A stretch of DNA of 64,000 nt, from the NCBI RefSeq assembly GCF_006337125.1, contig NZ_CP040887.1:1798001-1862000 (forward strand). Direction: 5' to 3'. The notes under the pieces were generated by a model. It was given only the letters and a program-made list of their open reading frames with translations. It made no database searches and was not told the DNA's origin. Source of the DNA: Serinicoccus chungangensis. Its GTDB lineage: Bacteria; Actinomycetota; Actinomycetes; Actinomycetales; Dermatophilaceae. The number at the start of each line of letters is the position of its first letter. Position 1 is the stretch's first letter. Both the position numbers and the translations under genes were made by a program. Below, piece after piece: positions 8,586 through 16,526 of this stretch.

Positions 8586-9020
8586 ATGACCGACAACACC
8601 ACGTCCAGCCCTCCGACCCCGACGCCGACCGACAACGGGGTGCGCGGGGCCCTGGCCGCCCGCATGGGGATCCGCCTGCTGGAGCTCTCCGCCGAGCGCA
8701 CCGTCGCGACCATGCCGGTGGAGGGGAACACCCAGCCGTACGGCCTGCTGCACGGTGGCGCGTCGGCGGCGCTGGCCGAGACGGTCGGGTCGGTGGCGGC
8801 CGCGATGCACGCGGGCGAGGGCCGTATCGCCGTGGGTGTCGACCTCAGCGCCACCCACCACCGGCCCGTGCGGGAGGGCGAGGTCACCGCCGTCGCCACC
8901 CCGCTCGCGCGGGGCCGCTCCGTCGCGACCTACGACATCGCCATCACCGACGACCGCGGACGCCGCGTCTGCACCGCGCGGCTCACCTGCGCGCTGCGCG
9001 ACCGGCCGGACGCGCGGTGA
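8586..9020 (+). CDS. PaaI-type hotdog-fold thioesterase
   Basis: A small 144-residue hotdog-fold acyl-CoA thioesterase of the PaaI/YbgC-like group. The family motif is visible as YGLLHGGASAALAETVGS, in which the HGG turn and the following Glu normally shape the active site. ATHHRPVREGEVTAVA follows, as in the fold's central strands. The first 20 residues are Thr/Pro-rich and probably disordered. The start is the ATG 18 bp from divergent polA; it has no ribosome-binding site and may be leaderless. A PaaI-like gene beside polA and an ANTAR regulator is a common order in Micrococcales. The substrate is unknown. Confidence 0.8.
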   Translation: MTDNTTSSPPTPTPTDNGVRGALAARMGIRLLELSAERTVATMPVEGNTQPYGLLHGGASAALAETVGSVAAAMHAGEGRIAVGVDLSATHHRPVREGEVTAVATPLARGRSVATYDIAITDDRGRRVCTARLTCALRDRPDAR

Positions 9021-9023
9021 AGG

Positions 9024-9749
9024 TCAGCCCTTCTTGGCGGGCATGCCCGAGATGACGGCCTCGGCGACCTCGCGCATCGACAGCCGCCGGTCCATCGCGG
9101 CCTTCTGGATCCACCGGAAGGCGTCGGCCTCGCTCAGCTTGAGCTGAGCCATGAGCAGCCCCTTGGCCCGGTCGACCTGCTTGCGGGTCTCGAAACGCTC
9201 CCCCAGGTCGGCGACCTCCGCCTCGAGCGCCTTGCGCTCGGCCCACCGGGCTCGCGCGATGTCGATCGCCGGCAGGACGTCGGCGGCGCTGAAGGGCTTG
9301 ACGACGTAGGACATGACCCCGGCGTCGCGGGCGCGCTCCACGAGGTTCTTGTCGCTGAAGGCGGTCAGCATGACCACCGGGGCCAGGCCCTCGCGGCCGA
9401 TCTGCTCGGCCGCGGTGATGCCGTCCATCCCGGGCATCTTGATGTCCATGACGACGAGGTCGGGGGTGGTCTCCTGGGCCTGCGCCACCGCCTGCTCCCC
9501 GTCGGCGGCCTGGCCGACGATGGTGTGCCCGGCGTCGGTGAGCATCTCGGCGAGGTCCATCCGGATGAGGGCCTCGTCCTCGGCCAGCAGGATGCGCAGG
9601 CCCCGCTCGGGCCCGTCCTCCGCCGCGGTCGTCTCCTGCTCCGGACCCGCACCGGCCGACGTCGCACCGCTCCCGTCCGTGGTGTCGGGCACCGGCCCGC
9701 TCGTCGCGGAGGGTGCGGCCCCCGGGTCCTGCGGTGTCGTCTCGCTCAC
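9024..9749 (-). CDS. pdtaR: ANTAR-domain response regulator (PdtaR-like)
   Basis: Two-component regulator of 241 residues. An acidic, Thr/Ser-rich N-terminal tail of about 45 residues leads into a receiver domain with phospho-acceptor Asp in [13 protein letters not shown], then [16 protein letters not shown] and VKPFS. The C-terminal ANTAR RNA-binding domain includes [16 protein letters not shown] and [19 protein letters not shown] proteins act on nascent RNA as antiterminators; mycobacterial PdtaR is switched by the kinase PdtaS, which is not in this window. The start is taken at the GTG 9749 with GAGAGG 8 nt upstream; GTG 9755 and ATG 9770 are alternatives. It lies tail-to-tail with the thioesterase gene, 3 bp apart. 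Confidence 0.9.
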   Translation of the reverse strand: MSETTPQDPGAAPSATSGPVPDTTDGSGATSAGAGPEQETTAAEDGPERGLRILLAEDEALIRMDLAEMLTDAGHTIVGQAADGEQAVAQAQETTPDLVVMDIKMPGMDGITAAEQIGREGLAPVVMLTAFSDKNLVERARDAGVMSYVVKPFSAADVLPAIDIARARWAERKALEAEVADLGERFETRKQVDRAKGLLMAQLKLSEADAFRWIQKAAMDRRLSMREVAEAVISGMPAKKG

Positions 9750-9802
9750 GCTCACTGCCTCTCGTCGCATCCACCCGCATCGGCACCTCACCGGCGCGGG
9801 AC

Positions 9803-9888
9803 TGGTGCCGGGAGCGGGACTCGAACCCGCACGCCCTCGCGGGCAGAGCATTTTGAGTGCTCCGTGTCTGCCGTTCCACCACCCCGGC
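9803..9888 (-). tRNA. tRNA-Leu (anticodon CAA)
   Basis: The minus strand folds as an 86-nt class II tRNA with encoded CCA. The acceptor stem is GCCGGGG pairing with TCCCGGC, the discriminator is A, the T arm is GCGGG-TTCGAGT-CCCGC, and the anticodon stem GAGCA/TGCTC encloses the loop CTCAAAA. The anticodon CAA reads UUG. The long variable arm (GCCCGCGAGGGCG) fits leucine. It lies between pyk and pdtaR, read in the same direction. Confidence 0.95.
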
Positions 9889-9895
9889 GGGCGTG

Positions 9896-9920
9896 CCGGT
9901 GCAGGTCGTGGCCGCACCGG
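9896..9920 (-). terminator. possible terminator after pyk, upstream of tRNA-Leu
   Basis: Inverted repeat CCGGTGC (9896-9902) and GCACCGG (9914-9920) with an 11-nt loop, in the 67-bp gap between the pyk stop and the tRNA. There is no T-tract. Confidence 0.35.
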
Positions 9921-9933
9921 GGACGTCGGGAGG

Positions 9934-9939
9934 AGTCTA
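9934..9939 (-). promoter_or_regulatory. candidate -10 element for tRNA-Leu
   Basis: TAGACT on the minus strand lies about 46 nt before the mature tRNA 5' end. No clear -35 is present. The same hexamer stands before metK and efp in this window, and TAGAGT before alaS, which supports its being a real -10. Confidence 0.35.
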
Positions 9940-9955
9940 CCGGCTCCCGGTCGCC

Positions 9956-11416
9956 TCAGACCTCGGGGTCGTGGGTGTAGGCCGGAGCCTGACCCAGGAT
10001 GGCGTCACCGACCCGGTGCATCCGCAGCGCGTTGGTGGTGCCGGACACGCCCGGGGGCGACCCGGCCACGATGACGACGACATCACCCTGCTGGCACCGC
10101 TGCTCGCGCAGCAGCGTCTCCTCCACCTGCTTGACCATCTGGTCGGTGTGCCACACGAAGGGCACGAGGAAGGTCTCGACGCCCCAGGTCAGCGCCAGCC
10201 GGGAGCGGGTCGCCTGCTCGGTCGTGAAGGCCAGCATCGGGGTGCCCGGACGCACCCGGGCCATCCGGGTGGTGGTGTCACCGCTCTGGGTGAAGGTCAC
10301 GAGGAACTTCACCTGGTCGCCGAGGGCGTCGGCCAGGGAGATCGCGGCCCGGGTGACGGCACCACCCGGGGTCTTCGGCTTGCTCACGATGGGGGCGATC
10401 CGGTGCAGCCCGTGCTCCTCGGTGCTGGAGATGATGCTCGCCATGGTCTCGACCGCGCGGATCGGCCAGGCACCGACGGAGGTCTCGCCGGAGAGCATGA
10501 TGGCGTCCGCCCCGTCCAGCACGGCGTTGGCGCAGTCGCTGGCCTCGGCGCGGGTGGGGCGGGGGTTGTCGACCATCGACTCCAGCACCTGGGTCGCCAC
10601 GATCACCGGCTTCGCCTTCTCGCGACACAGCTGGATGGCGTCCTTCTGGACCAGCGGCACCTGCTCAAGGGGCAGCTCGACGCCCAGGTCGCCGCGCGCG
10701 ACCATGATGCCGTCGAAGGCGTCGACGATGCCGGCGAGGTTGTCGACCGCCTGCGGCTTCTCGATCTTGGCGATGACCGGCAGGCGGCGTCCCTCCTCGT
10801 CCATGATGCGGTGCACGCCCTCGATGTCGCTGCCGGAGCGGACGAAGGACAGCGCGATGAAGTCGACCCCGCTGCGCAGGGCCCAGCGCAGGTCCTCCTC
10901 GTCCTTGTCCGACATCGCGGGGACGCTCACGGCGGTGCCGGGGAGGTTGATGCCCTTGTTGTTGGACACCACGCCCCCCACGACGACCTCGCAGACGACG
11001 TCGGTGTCCGTGACCTCGGTGGCCTGCAGCAGCACCTTGCCGTCGTCGACGAGCAGGTCGTCGCCGGGCCGCACGTCCCCCGCCAGCCCGGAGTAGGTCG
11101 TGCCGACCACCTCGCTGTCCCCCGCCACCGTCCTGGTGGTGATGGTGAACGAGTCACCCGTCCTCAGGGTGACCGGGCCGTCGGCGAAGGTGCCGGTGCG
11201 GATCTTGGGCCCCTGCAGGTCGGCGAGCACGGCCACGGCGTGCCCGGTGGCGTCACTGGCCTGCCGGACGCGCAGGTAGCGCTCGTGGTGCTCCTCGTAG
11301 GAGCCGTGTGAGAGGTTGAGCCGAGCCACGTCCATACCGGCGGTGACGAGCGCTTCGATCTGCTCGTAGGAGTCGGTGGCGGGGCCGAGGGTGCAGACGA
11401 TCTTGGCGCGACGCAT
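9956..11416 (-). CDS. pyk: Pyruvate kinase
   Basis: A 486-residue cytosolic glycolytic enzyme that makes pyruvate and ATP from phosphoenolpyruvate and ADP. It starts [13 protein letters not shown] at 11416, where GGAGG lies just upstream. Family motifs are [11 protein letters not shown], the active-site stretch [13 protein letters not shown] with its catalytic Lys, [12 protein letters not shown], and the C-terminal effector region ([16 protein letters not shown]). Length is normal. A -10-like TAGGGT (11429-11424) sits 7 nt before the ATG, so a leaderless transcript is possible although a purine-rich stretch is also present. pyk near pdtaR and polA is conserved in related actinobacteria. Confidence 0.97.
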   Translation of the reverse strand: MRRAKIVCTLGPATDSYEQIEALVTAGMDVARLNLSHGSYEEHHERYLRVRQASDATGHAVAVLADLQGPKIRTGTFADGPVTLRTGDSFTITTRTVAGDSEVVGTTYSGLAGDVRPGDDLLVDDGKVLLQATEVTDTDVVCEVVVGGVVSNNKGINLPGTAVSVPAMSDKDEEDLRWALRSGVDFIALSFVRSGSDIEGVHRIMDEEGRRLPVIAKIEKPQAVDNLAGIVDAFDGIMVARGDLGVELPLEQVPLVQKDAIQLCREKAKPVIVATQVLESMVDNPRPTRAEASDCANAVLDGADAIMLSGETSVGAWPIRAVETMASIISSTEEHGLHRIAPIVSKPKTPGGAVTRAAISLADALGDQVKFLVTFTQSGDTTTRMARVRPGTPMLAFTTEQATRSRLALTWGVETFLVPFVWHTDQMVKQVEETLLREQRCQQGDVVVIVAGSPPGVSGTTNALRMHRVGDAILGQAPAYTHDPEV

Positions 11417-11469
11417 GACCTCCACCCTAGTCCTCCCGGCCGGCGATCCCCGCATCGCCTGCCCCGGCG

Positions 11470-12201
11470 TCAGGGGGTCGAGCCGAGGACCTCGTCGAGC
11501 GTCTCGGGTCCGGCCATGAGGGCCCGCATCTGGTCGTCGCCGACCGGCTCGCCGTCCACGAGCAGGCGGGGCGTCCCGGTGATCCCGTCCCGGTTGGCGC
11601 GCTCCTGCATGGCCTCGACGTAGTCGCCGTAGGCGTCACCCTGCGCGCACGTCGTGAAGGACTCGAGCGCGGTCCCGGAGAGCCCGGCCTCCGCGCCGAA
11701 CCCGAGGAGCTCCTCGTCGGTCCAGCCGGTGCCCTCCTGCTCGGGCTGCCCGGCGAAGACGGCGGCGTGGTAGTCGAGGAACACCCCCTCGTCGTCGGCG
11801 CAGAGCGCGGCGTTGGCCGCCCGGTGCGAGGAGTCGTTGCCCAGCGTGCCGTCGAGGAACGACATCGTGGTGACCGTCAGGCCGATCTCGCCGGCCTCCG
11901 CGCGCTGCGCCAGCTCGGCCCCGATCGACCCCTCCAGGACCCCGCAGAACGGGCACTGGAAGTCCTCGTAGAGGTGCACCTGGGGCACGTCCTGCGACGG
12001 CGCGGCGCCCGCGCTGACACCGCCGCCCTCGGGGAGCGCGTTGGCGCTGCCCTCGGCCTCGAGCCCGCCGCCGCGGGACACGGCCCACAGCACCAGACCG
12101 CCGACGAGCGCGACCACCAGCAGGACGACCCCGCTGACGAGGGGCACCGAGGGCCCCCTGGCGGTGACGGGCTTCACGGTGGGTGCGGGCGGGCGGGGCA
12201 T
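11470..12201 (-). CDS. Membrane-anchored DsbA-like thioredoxin-fold protein
   Basis: Protein of 243 residues with one N-terminal transmembrane helix (about 20-42, VPLVSGVVLLVVALVGGLVL), a Gly/Ser/Glu linker and an extracytoplasmic thioredoxin fold of the Thioredoxin_4/DsbA type. The redox centre is CPFC in EDFQCPFCGVLEGS. The cis-Pro loop is GITGTPRLLVDG. Two further cysteines (AALCADD, FTTCAQGD) could form a structural disulfide. It follows the MauE-like gene with a 1-nt gap, so the two are probably made together. MauE proteins are thought to feed electrons to, or mature, partner thiol proteins, so this is likely their outward-facing oxidoreductase partner. Which proteins it acts on is unknown. 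Confidence 0.85.
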   Translation of the reverse strand: MPRPPAPTVKPVTARGPSVPLVSGVVLLVVALVGGLVLWAVSRGGGLEAEGSANALPEGGGVSAGAAPSQDVPQVHLYEDFQCPFCGVLEGSIGAELAQRAEAGEIGLTVTTMSFLDGTLGNDSSHRAANAALCADDEGVFLDYHAAVFAGQPEQEGTGWTDEELLGFGAEAGLSGTALESFTTCAQGDAYGDYVEAMQERANRDGITGTPRLLVDGEPVGDDQMRALMAGPETLDEVLGSTP

Positions 12202-12202
12202 G

Positions 12203-12709
12203 TCAGGTCCTTCCGAGCAGGTGGTGGTCGAGGGAGAACGGCGTGCGCGGCCGGACGACCAGCCAGGCCGCCATCGCGAGGAAACCCACGTCGCGCAGCA
12301 TCTCGGAGAGGTACCTCGTCTCCTCGGGCGCGACAGGTCCTCCGGTCCCGAAGCAGCCGCAGTCGATGGACAGGCCGCGGACCCACGCGGAGGCGATGCC
12401 GGCGACGAAGACCACCATGAGCACCGCGGACGCCGCGGCGGCGCCGCGGGTGAGCAGCCCCAGGAGGAGCAGGACGGCCAGCGCGAGCTCCAGGACGGGC
12501 AGCAGCACGCCGACGGCCCGGGAGACCTCGTAGCCGAACAGGTCGTAGGCCAGGACGTTCTGCACCGACCCGGTGAGGTCGACGACCTTGGTCCACCCGG
12601 CGTACCCGAGGACGCCCGCCAGCCCGAGACGGAGCACGAGGCCGACGACGTCCGGCAGTCGCGACCCGGACCCCACCCCGCGGACCGGCTGCTGCCGCAG
12701 GGTGGTCAT
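12203..12709 (-). CDS. MauE/DoxX-like membrane redox protein
   Basis: Integral membrane protein of 168 residues with four hydrophobic helices, in the MauE branch of the DoxX-like superfamily. Typical features are the N-terminal helix LRLGLAGVLGYAGWTKVVDL, the glycine-rich helix 2-3 hairpin, and a paired-cysteine loop IDCGCFGTGG that is the likely redox site. The gene overlaps trpA by 4 bp and precedes the DsbA-like gene by 1 nt, so it is in the trp transcription unit without an evident role in tryptophan synthesis. The function is inferred from family and context. Confidence 0.8.
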   Translation of the reverse strand: MTTLRQQPVRGVGSGSRLPDVVGLVLRLGLAGVLGYAGWTKVVDLTGSVQNVLAYDLFGYEVSRAVGVLLPVLELALAVLLLLGLLTRGAAAASAVLMVVFVAGIASAWVRGLSIDCGCFGTGGPVAPEETRYLSEMLRDVGFLAMAAWLVVRPRTPFSLDHHLLGRT

Positions 12710-13491
12710 CCCCGGCGGACCCCGGCGGCGAGCTCCTGGGTCAGGCGCTCGAGCGCGCCCAGCCCGTCGTCCCCGCCCAGCGCCCGCACGAGCGCCGACC
12801 CGACGATCACGCCGTCGGCGAAGCCGGCGACCTGGGCGGCCTGGTCACCCGTGCTGACCCCCAGCCCGACGCAGAGCGGGAGGTCGGTCACGGCGCGGGT
12901 GCGCTCGACGAGGCGCTCGGCGTCCGAGCCGACCGCGTCCCGCACCCCCGTGACCCCCATCGTGGAGGCGACGTAGACGAAGCCGCGGCAGGCCTGGGTC
13001 GTGGACCGCAGGCGGTCGTCGGTCGAGCTCGGCGCCACGAGGAAGACCGGAGCCAGGCCCTGGTCCTGCGCGGCCGACCGCCAGGCACCCGCCTCGTCCG
13101 GGATGAGGTCGGGAGTGATGAGCCCGGCACCCCCCGCGTCGGCGAGGTCCTGGGCGAAGCGGTCCACGCCGTACCTCAGCACCGGGTTCCAGTAGGTCAT
13201 GACGACCGGCACCGCACCCGCGTCCCGGGCGGCCGAGACCACCGTGAACACGTCCTTGAGCCGGAAGCCGGCCCGCAGCGCAGTGCTGGCCGCCTGCTCG
13301 ACGACCGGGCCGTCCATGAGCGGGTCGGTGTAGGGGACCCCCACCTCGATGACGTCCGCGCCGGCGGCCGCCAGGGTGCGGACCGCCTCCAGCGACGTCG
13401 GCAGGTCGGGGTAGCCGGCCGGGAGGTAGCCGACCAGGGCCGAGCGGCCCTCCGCGCGGCAGCCGGCGAAGACGTCGTCCAGGACGCTCAT
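12706..13491 (-). CDS. trpA: Tryptophan synthase alpha subunit
   Basis: TIM-barrel enzyme of 261 residues that cleaves indole-3-glycerol phosphate to indole, passed to TrpB. The catalytic Glu is in [17 protein letters not shown] and the catalytic Asp in [12 protein letters not shown]. The phosphate-binding glycines are in [13 protein letters not shown] and [10 protein letters not shown]. Length is normal. It overlaps trpB by 4 bp and the MauE-like gene by 4 bp, indicating translational coupling. Confidence 0.97.
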   Translation of the reverse strand: MSVLDDVFAGCRAEGRSALVGYLPAGYPDLPTSLEAVRTLAAAGADVIEVGVPYTDPLMDGPVVEQAASTALRAGFRLKDVFTVVSAARDAGAVPVVMTYWNPVLRYGVDRFAQDLADAGGAGLITPDLIPDEAGAWRSAAQDQGLAPVFLVAPSSTDDRLRSTTQACRGFVYVASTMGVTGVRDAVGSDAERLVERTRAVTDLPLCVGLGVSTGDQAAQVAGFADGVIVGSALVRALGGDDGLGALERLTQELAAGVRRG

Positions 13492-14744
13492 GCGTCCCCA
13501 CCCTCGTCGCCACCGGCTCCCGTCTCGCCGTCCACCTGCGCCTGACCCTCGTCGTCGACGAGGCCGAACCAGCGGGCGGCGGTGTCGACGTCCTTGTCGC
13601 CGCGACCGGAGAGGTTGATGAGCACCACGGCGCCCTCACCGAGCTCGGGCCCGATCCGCAGCGCCCCGGCGAGCGCGTGCGCGCTCTCGATGGCCGGGAT
13701 GATGCCCTCCGTGCGGCACAGCAGGGAGAAGGCGTCCATCGCCTCGCGGTCGGTGACCGGGGCGTAGCGGGCCAGCCCGCTGTCGTGCAGGAAGGCGTGC
13801 TCAGGGCCGATCGAGGGGTAGTCGAGCCCGGCCGAGACGGAGTGCGTCTCCAGGGTCTGCCCGTCGGCGTCCTGCAGGACGTAGGTCGCGGCCCCGTGCA
13901 GGACCCCCGGCTCGCCGCCGGAGAACCGCGCCGCGTGCCGGCCGGTCTCGACGCCGTCGCCCCCCGCCTCGAAGCCCCACAGGGCCACCGACGGCTCGTC
14001 GCGGAAGGCGTGGAAGATGCCGATGGCGTTGGACCCGCCGCCGACGCACGCGCACACGGCGTCCGGCAGCCCTCCCACGACGTCGTCCAGCTGCTTGCGG
14101 GCCTCCTGGCCGATGACCGCGTGGAAGTCCCGCACCATGGTCGGGAAGGGGTGCGGCCCGGTCACCGTGCCGAGCAGGTAGTGGGTGTGGTCGACGTGGG
14201 TGACCCAGTCGCGCATGGCCTCGTTGATGGCGTCCTTGAGGGTGCCGCTGCCCGTCGGGACGGCGACCACCTCGGCCCCCAGCAGCCGCATCCGGGCGAC
14301 GTTGAGCGCCTGCCGCTCCGTGTCGACCTGGCCCATGTAGACCGTGCACTCCAGGCCCATGAGCGCGGCCGCCGTCGCCGTCGCCACGCCGTGCTGGCCG
14401 GCCCCGGTCTCCGCGATGACCCGCCGCTTGCCCATGCGCACGGCGAGGAGCGCCTGTCCGAGGACGTTGTTGATCTTGTGCGAGCCCGTGTGGTTGAGGT
14501 CCTCGCGCTTGAGGAAGATGCGCGGTCCACCGGCGTGCGCGGCGAAGCGCGGCACCTCGGTCAACGGGCTGGGGCGTCCGGTGTAGTCGCGCTGCAGCCG
14601 GTCCAGCTCGGCGAGGAAGTCCGGGTCGGCCATGGCCTCGGTGCGCGCGGCGTCGAGCTCGTCCAGCGCCGCCACCAGCGCCTCGGGCACGTAGCGACCA
14701 CCGAAGTCGCCGAAGCGGTCACCGACCTGCTGGGTCGTCGTCAT
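13488..14744 (-). CDS. trpB: Tryptophan synthase beta subunit
   Basis: PLP enzyme of 418 residues that joins indole and serine. The PLP lysine is in [10 protein letters not shown], the phosphate cup is GGGSNAIG, and the C-terminal family motif is SGRGDKD. The last 25 residues form an acidic/glycine tail beyond the normal end. It overlaps trpA (4 bp) and the trpC stop region (4 bp). It is the ordinary TrpB1 type. Confidence 0.97.
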   Translation of the reverse strand: MTTTQQVGDRFGDFGGRYVPEALVAALDELDAARTEAMADPDFLAELDRLQRDYTGRPSPLTEVPRFAAHAGGPRIFLKREDLNHTGSHKINNVLGQALLAVRMGKRRVIAETGAGQHGVATATAAALMGLECTVYMGQVDTERQALNVARMRLLGAEVVAVPTGSGTLKDAINEAMRDWVTHVDHTHYLLGTVTGPHPFPTMVRDFHAVIGQEARKQLDDVVGGLPDAVCACVGGGSNAIGIFHAFRDEPSVALWGFEAGGDGVETGRHAARFSGGEPGVLHGAATYVLQDADGQTLETHSVSAGLDYPSIGPEHAFLHDSGLARYAPVTDREAMDAFSLLCRTEGIIPAIESAHALAGALRIGPELGEGAVVLINLSGRGDKDVDTAARWFGLVDDEGQAQVDGETGAGGDEGGDA

Positions 14745-15574
14745 CGTCGTCCTCCTGCCCGGGCCTCGGCCCCGGCGTGGACCGCCGGGTGGGAGCCGGC
14801 GGCCACCATGCGGGCGACCGCGTCGCGGGGGGTCCCGTGGGTCACGAGCGCCTCCCCGACGAGCACGGCCTGGGCCCCGGCCTCGGCGAGCTCGACGAGG
14901 TCGAGGGGTCCGCGGACGCCGGACTCGGCGACCGCCACCCGGTCACCCGGTATGCCGGGCGCCAGCCGCGCGAAGGTGCCGCGGTCGACCTCGAGGGTCT
15001 TGAGGTTGCGGTTGTTGACGCCGATGATCCGGGCTCCGGCCGAGAGCGCACGCTCCAGCTCCGCCTCGTCGTGCACCTCGACGAGGGCCTGCATCCCCAG
15101 CGCCTCGGTCCGCTCGAGGAGCCCGACGAGGACCTCCTGGGGCAGCGCGGCGACGATGAGCAGGACGAGGTCGGCGCCGTGCGCCCGCGCCTCCCAGACC
15201 TGGTAGGGGTCGACGACGAAGTCCTTGCGCAGGACGGGGATGTCGACCGCGGAGCGGACGGCGTCCAGGTCGGCGAGCGAGCCCCCGAAGCGACGGCCCT
15301 CCGTGAGGACGCTGACCACGGCCGCCCCGCCGGCCTCGTAGTCGACGGCGAGCGACGCCGGCTCGGCGATGGCCGCCAGCGCGCCCTTCGACGGGCTGCT
15401 GCGCTTGACCTCGGCGATGACGTGGGTGCCCGGTGCGCTCAGCGACGCCCAGGCGTCACGGCAGGACGGGGCACGCCGGGCGCGCTCCTGGACCTCGTCC
15501 AGGGGCGTCGAGCGCCGGCGTTGGTCGAGGTCCTCGCGGACCCCGCTGACGATCTGCTCGAGCACGGTGGACAC
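14741..15574 (-). CDS. trpC: Indole-3-glycerol phosphate synthase
   Basis: TIM-barrel enzyme of 277 residues that forms indole-3-glycerol phosphate. Visible motifs are [15 protein letters not shown] (substrate-binding lysine), [39 protein letters not shown] and VAESGVRG. The GTG at 15574 gives the usual N-terminus STVLEQIV; a longer frame would add only Pro/Arg-rich residues. It is monofunctional, not fused to TrpF. It overlaps trpB by 4 bp. trpE, trpG and trpD are not in the window. Confidence 0.96.
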   Translation of the reverse strand: MSTVLEQIVSGVREDLDQRRRSTPLDEVQERARRAPSCRDAWASLSAPGTHVIAEVKRSSPSKGALAAIAEPASLAVDYEAGGAAVVSVLTEGRRFGGSLADLDAVRSAVDIPVLRKDFVVDPYQVWEARAHGADLVLLIVAALPQEVLVGLLERTEALGMQALVEVHDEAELERALSAGARIIGVNNRNLKTLEVDRGTFARLAPGIPGDRVAVAESGVRGPLDLVELAEAGAQAVLVGEALVTHGTPRDAVARMVAAGSHPAVHAGAEARAGGRR

Positions 15575-15649
15575 GCCCCCAGCGTAGTCGCCGCTCCCGG
15601 GCGCCCGGTGCCGGGGCCGGGGCCCGGGGCCCACGCGACCCGGGCGGGA

Positions 15650-15862
15650 TCAGTGCTCGGAGGCGTGCTGGTGCGGGTCGCCCATGCCGGCGCGGTCGAG
15701 GAGGTACCACGCGAGGGCCCCGACGACGCCGAGGACGAGCCCGACGTAGAGCAACCAGTCCGGGGAGAACACGACACCCCAGCTCCCGACGACGCTGGCG
15801 ACCAGCATGATGCCGACGCCCACCCAGGCGGCGACGCTGTGTCCGTGGCTGTCCTCGTGCAT
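15650..15862 (-). CDS. HGxxPAAW-type small membrane protein
   Basis: A 70-residue protein with two transmembrane helices (about 11-30 and 36-54) and a His-rich C-terminus (PHQHASEH). It matches the HGxxPAAW family found beside trpC in many actinobacteria. In its name motif the Pro is replaced by Val (HGHSVAAW). The function is unknown; conserved linkage to trp genes is the main clue. It is 75 bp upstream of trpC and 18 bp downstream of the next gene. Confidence 0.8.
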   Translation of the reverse strand: MHEDSHGHSVAAWVGVGIMLVASVVGSWGVVFSPDWLLYVGLVLGVVGALAWYLLDRAGMGDPHQHASEH

Positions 15863-15880
15863 GTGGCTGTGCTCCTCGAC

Positions 15881-16516
15881 TCAGCGGCTGGGCGGGCCGG
15901 TCCGACCCTCGTCGGACATTGTGCCAGCCGCCCCCTCCTCGGTCCGACCAGGTGCGAGCGTCGGGTCCTCCCCCCGCGAGAGCGCCGACCAGGACGCCTC
16001 GTCGGAGCGGCGGGCGAGCTCGTGCACGTCCCCGCCCTGCCGCACCCCCGACCGGGTGCGGCGACCCGCCTGGGCCGGGTCGCCCGGCTCGGTGCCTCGG
16101 GAGCCTGCGGGGAGGGCCGCGACGAGGGCGCCGAGGACCGCCACCGCCGCACCACCCAGGCCGACCCACCACCAGGGGGTCGGGTCCTGGGGGCGGGCCG
16201 CCACGACGAGCACGAGCGCCGCGACCGCCGCGGCGAGGGCCAGCACCCGGGCGGCGACAGCACCTCGCCCGCGCCACGCCAGCCCGGTCAGCGCGGCGGC
16301 GGCCACGACGAGGAGCAGCGCGACCGCGGGGGCCGCCAGCTCCCGACCCGTCCAGGACTCCTGGGTGGCCACCCCGGCCGCGTCGACCCCCTGCCGGACC
16401 ACCCAGGGCTGGCCGGTGGACACCAGGCCGGTGCTCGCGGCGAGGAGGACGAGCACGCCCGCTCGTGACCGGGACCGCGCGCGCCCGGTCGACCGCCCTC
16501 CTGGCGGCGCGGTCAC
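15881..16516 (-). CDS. Trp-operon-associated membrane protein (Trp_oprn_chp family)
   Basis: A 211-residue protein with about four hydrophobic segments in the first 130 residues, including a GQPWVV segment after helix 1 and PQDPTPWWWVGLGG. A hydrophilic Arg/Glu-rich tail ends in EASWSALSRGEDPT, the recognisable C-terminal signature of the actinobacterial tryptophan-associated membrane family. The start is GTG 16516. The role is unknown. It is usually found between trpE and trpC; here an ABC exporter gene ends 10 bp upstream instead of trpE. Confidence 0.82.
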   Translation of the reverse strand: MTAPPGGRSTGRARSRSRAGVLVLLAASTGLVSTGQPWVVRQGVDAAGVATQESWTGRELAAPAVALLLVVAAAALTGLAWRGRGAVAARVLALAAAVAALVLVVAARPQDPTPWWWVGLGGAAVAVLGALVAALPAGSRGTEPGDPAQAGRRTRSGVRQGGDVHELARRSDEASWSALSRGEDPTLAPGRTEEGAAGTMSDEGRTGPPSR

Positions 16517-16526
16517 GGTGGCACGC

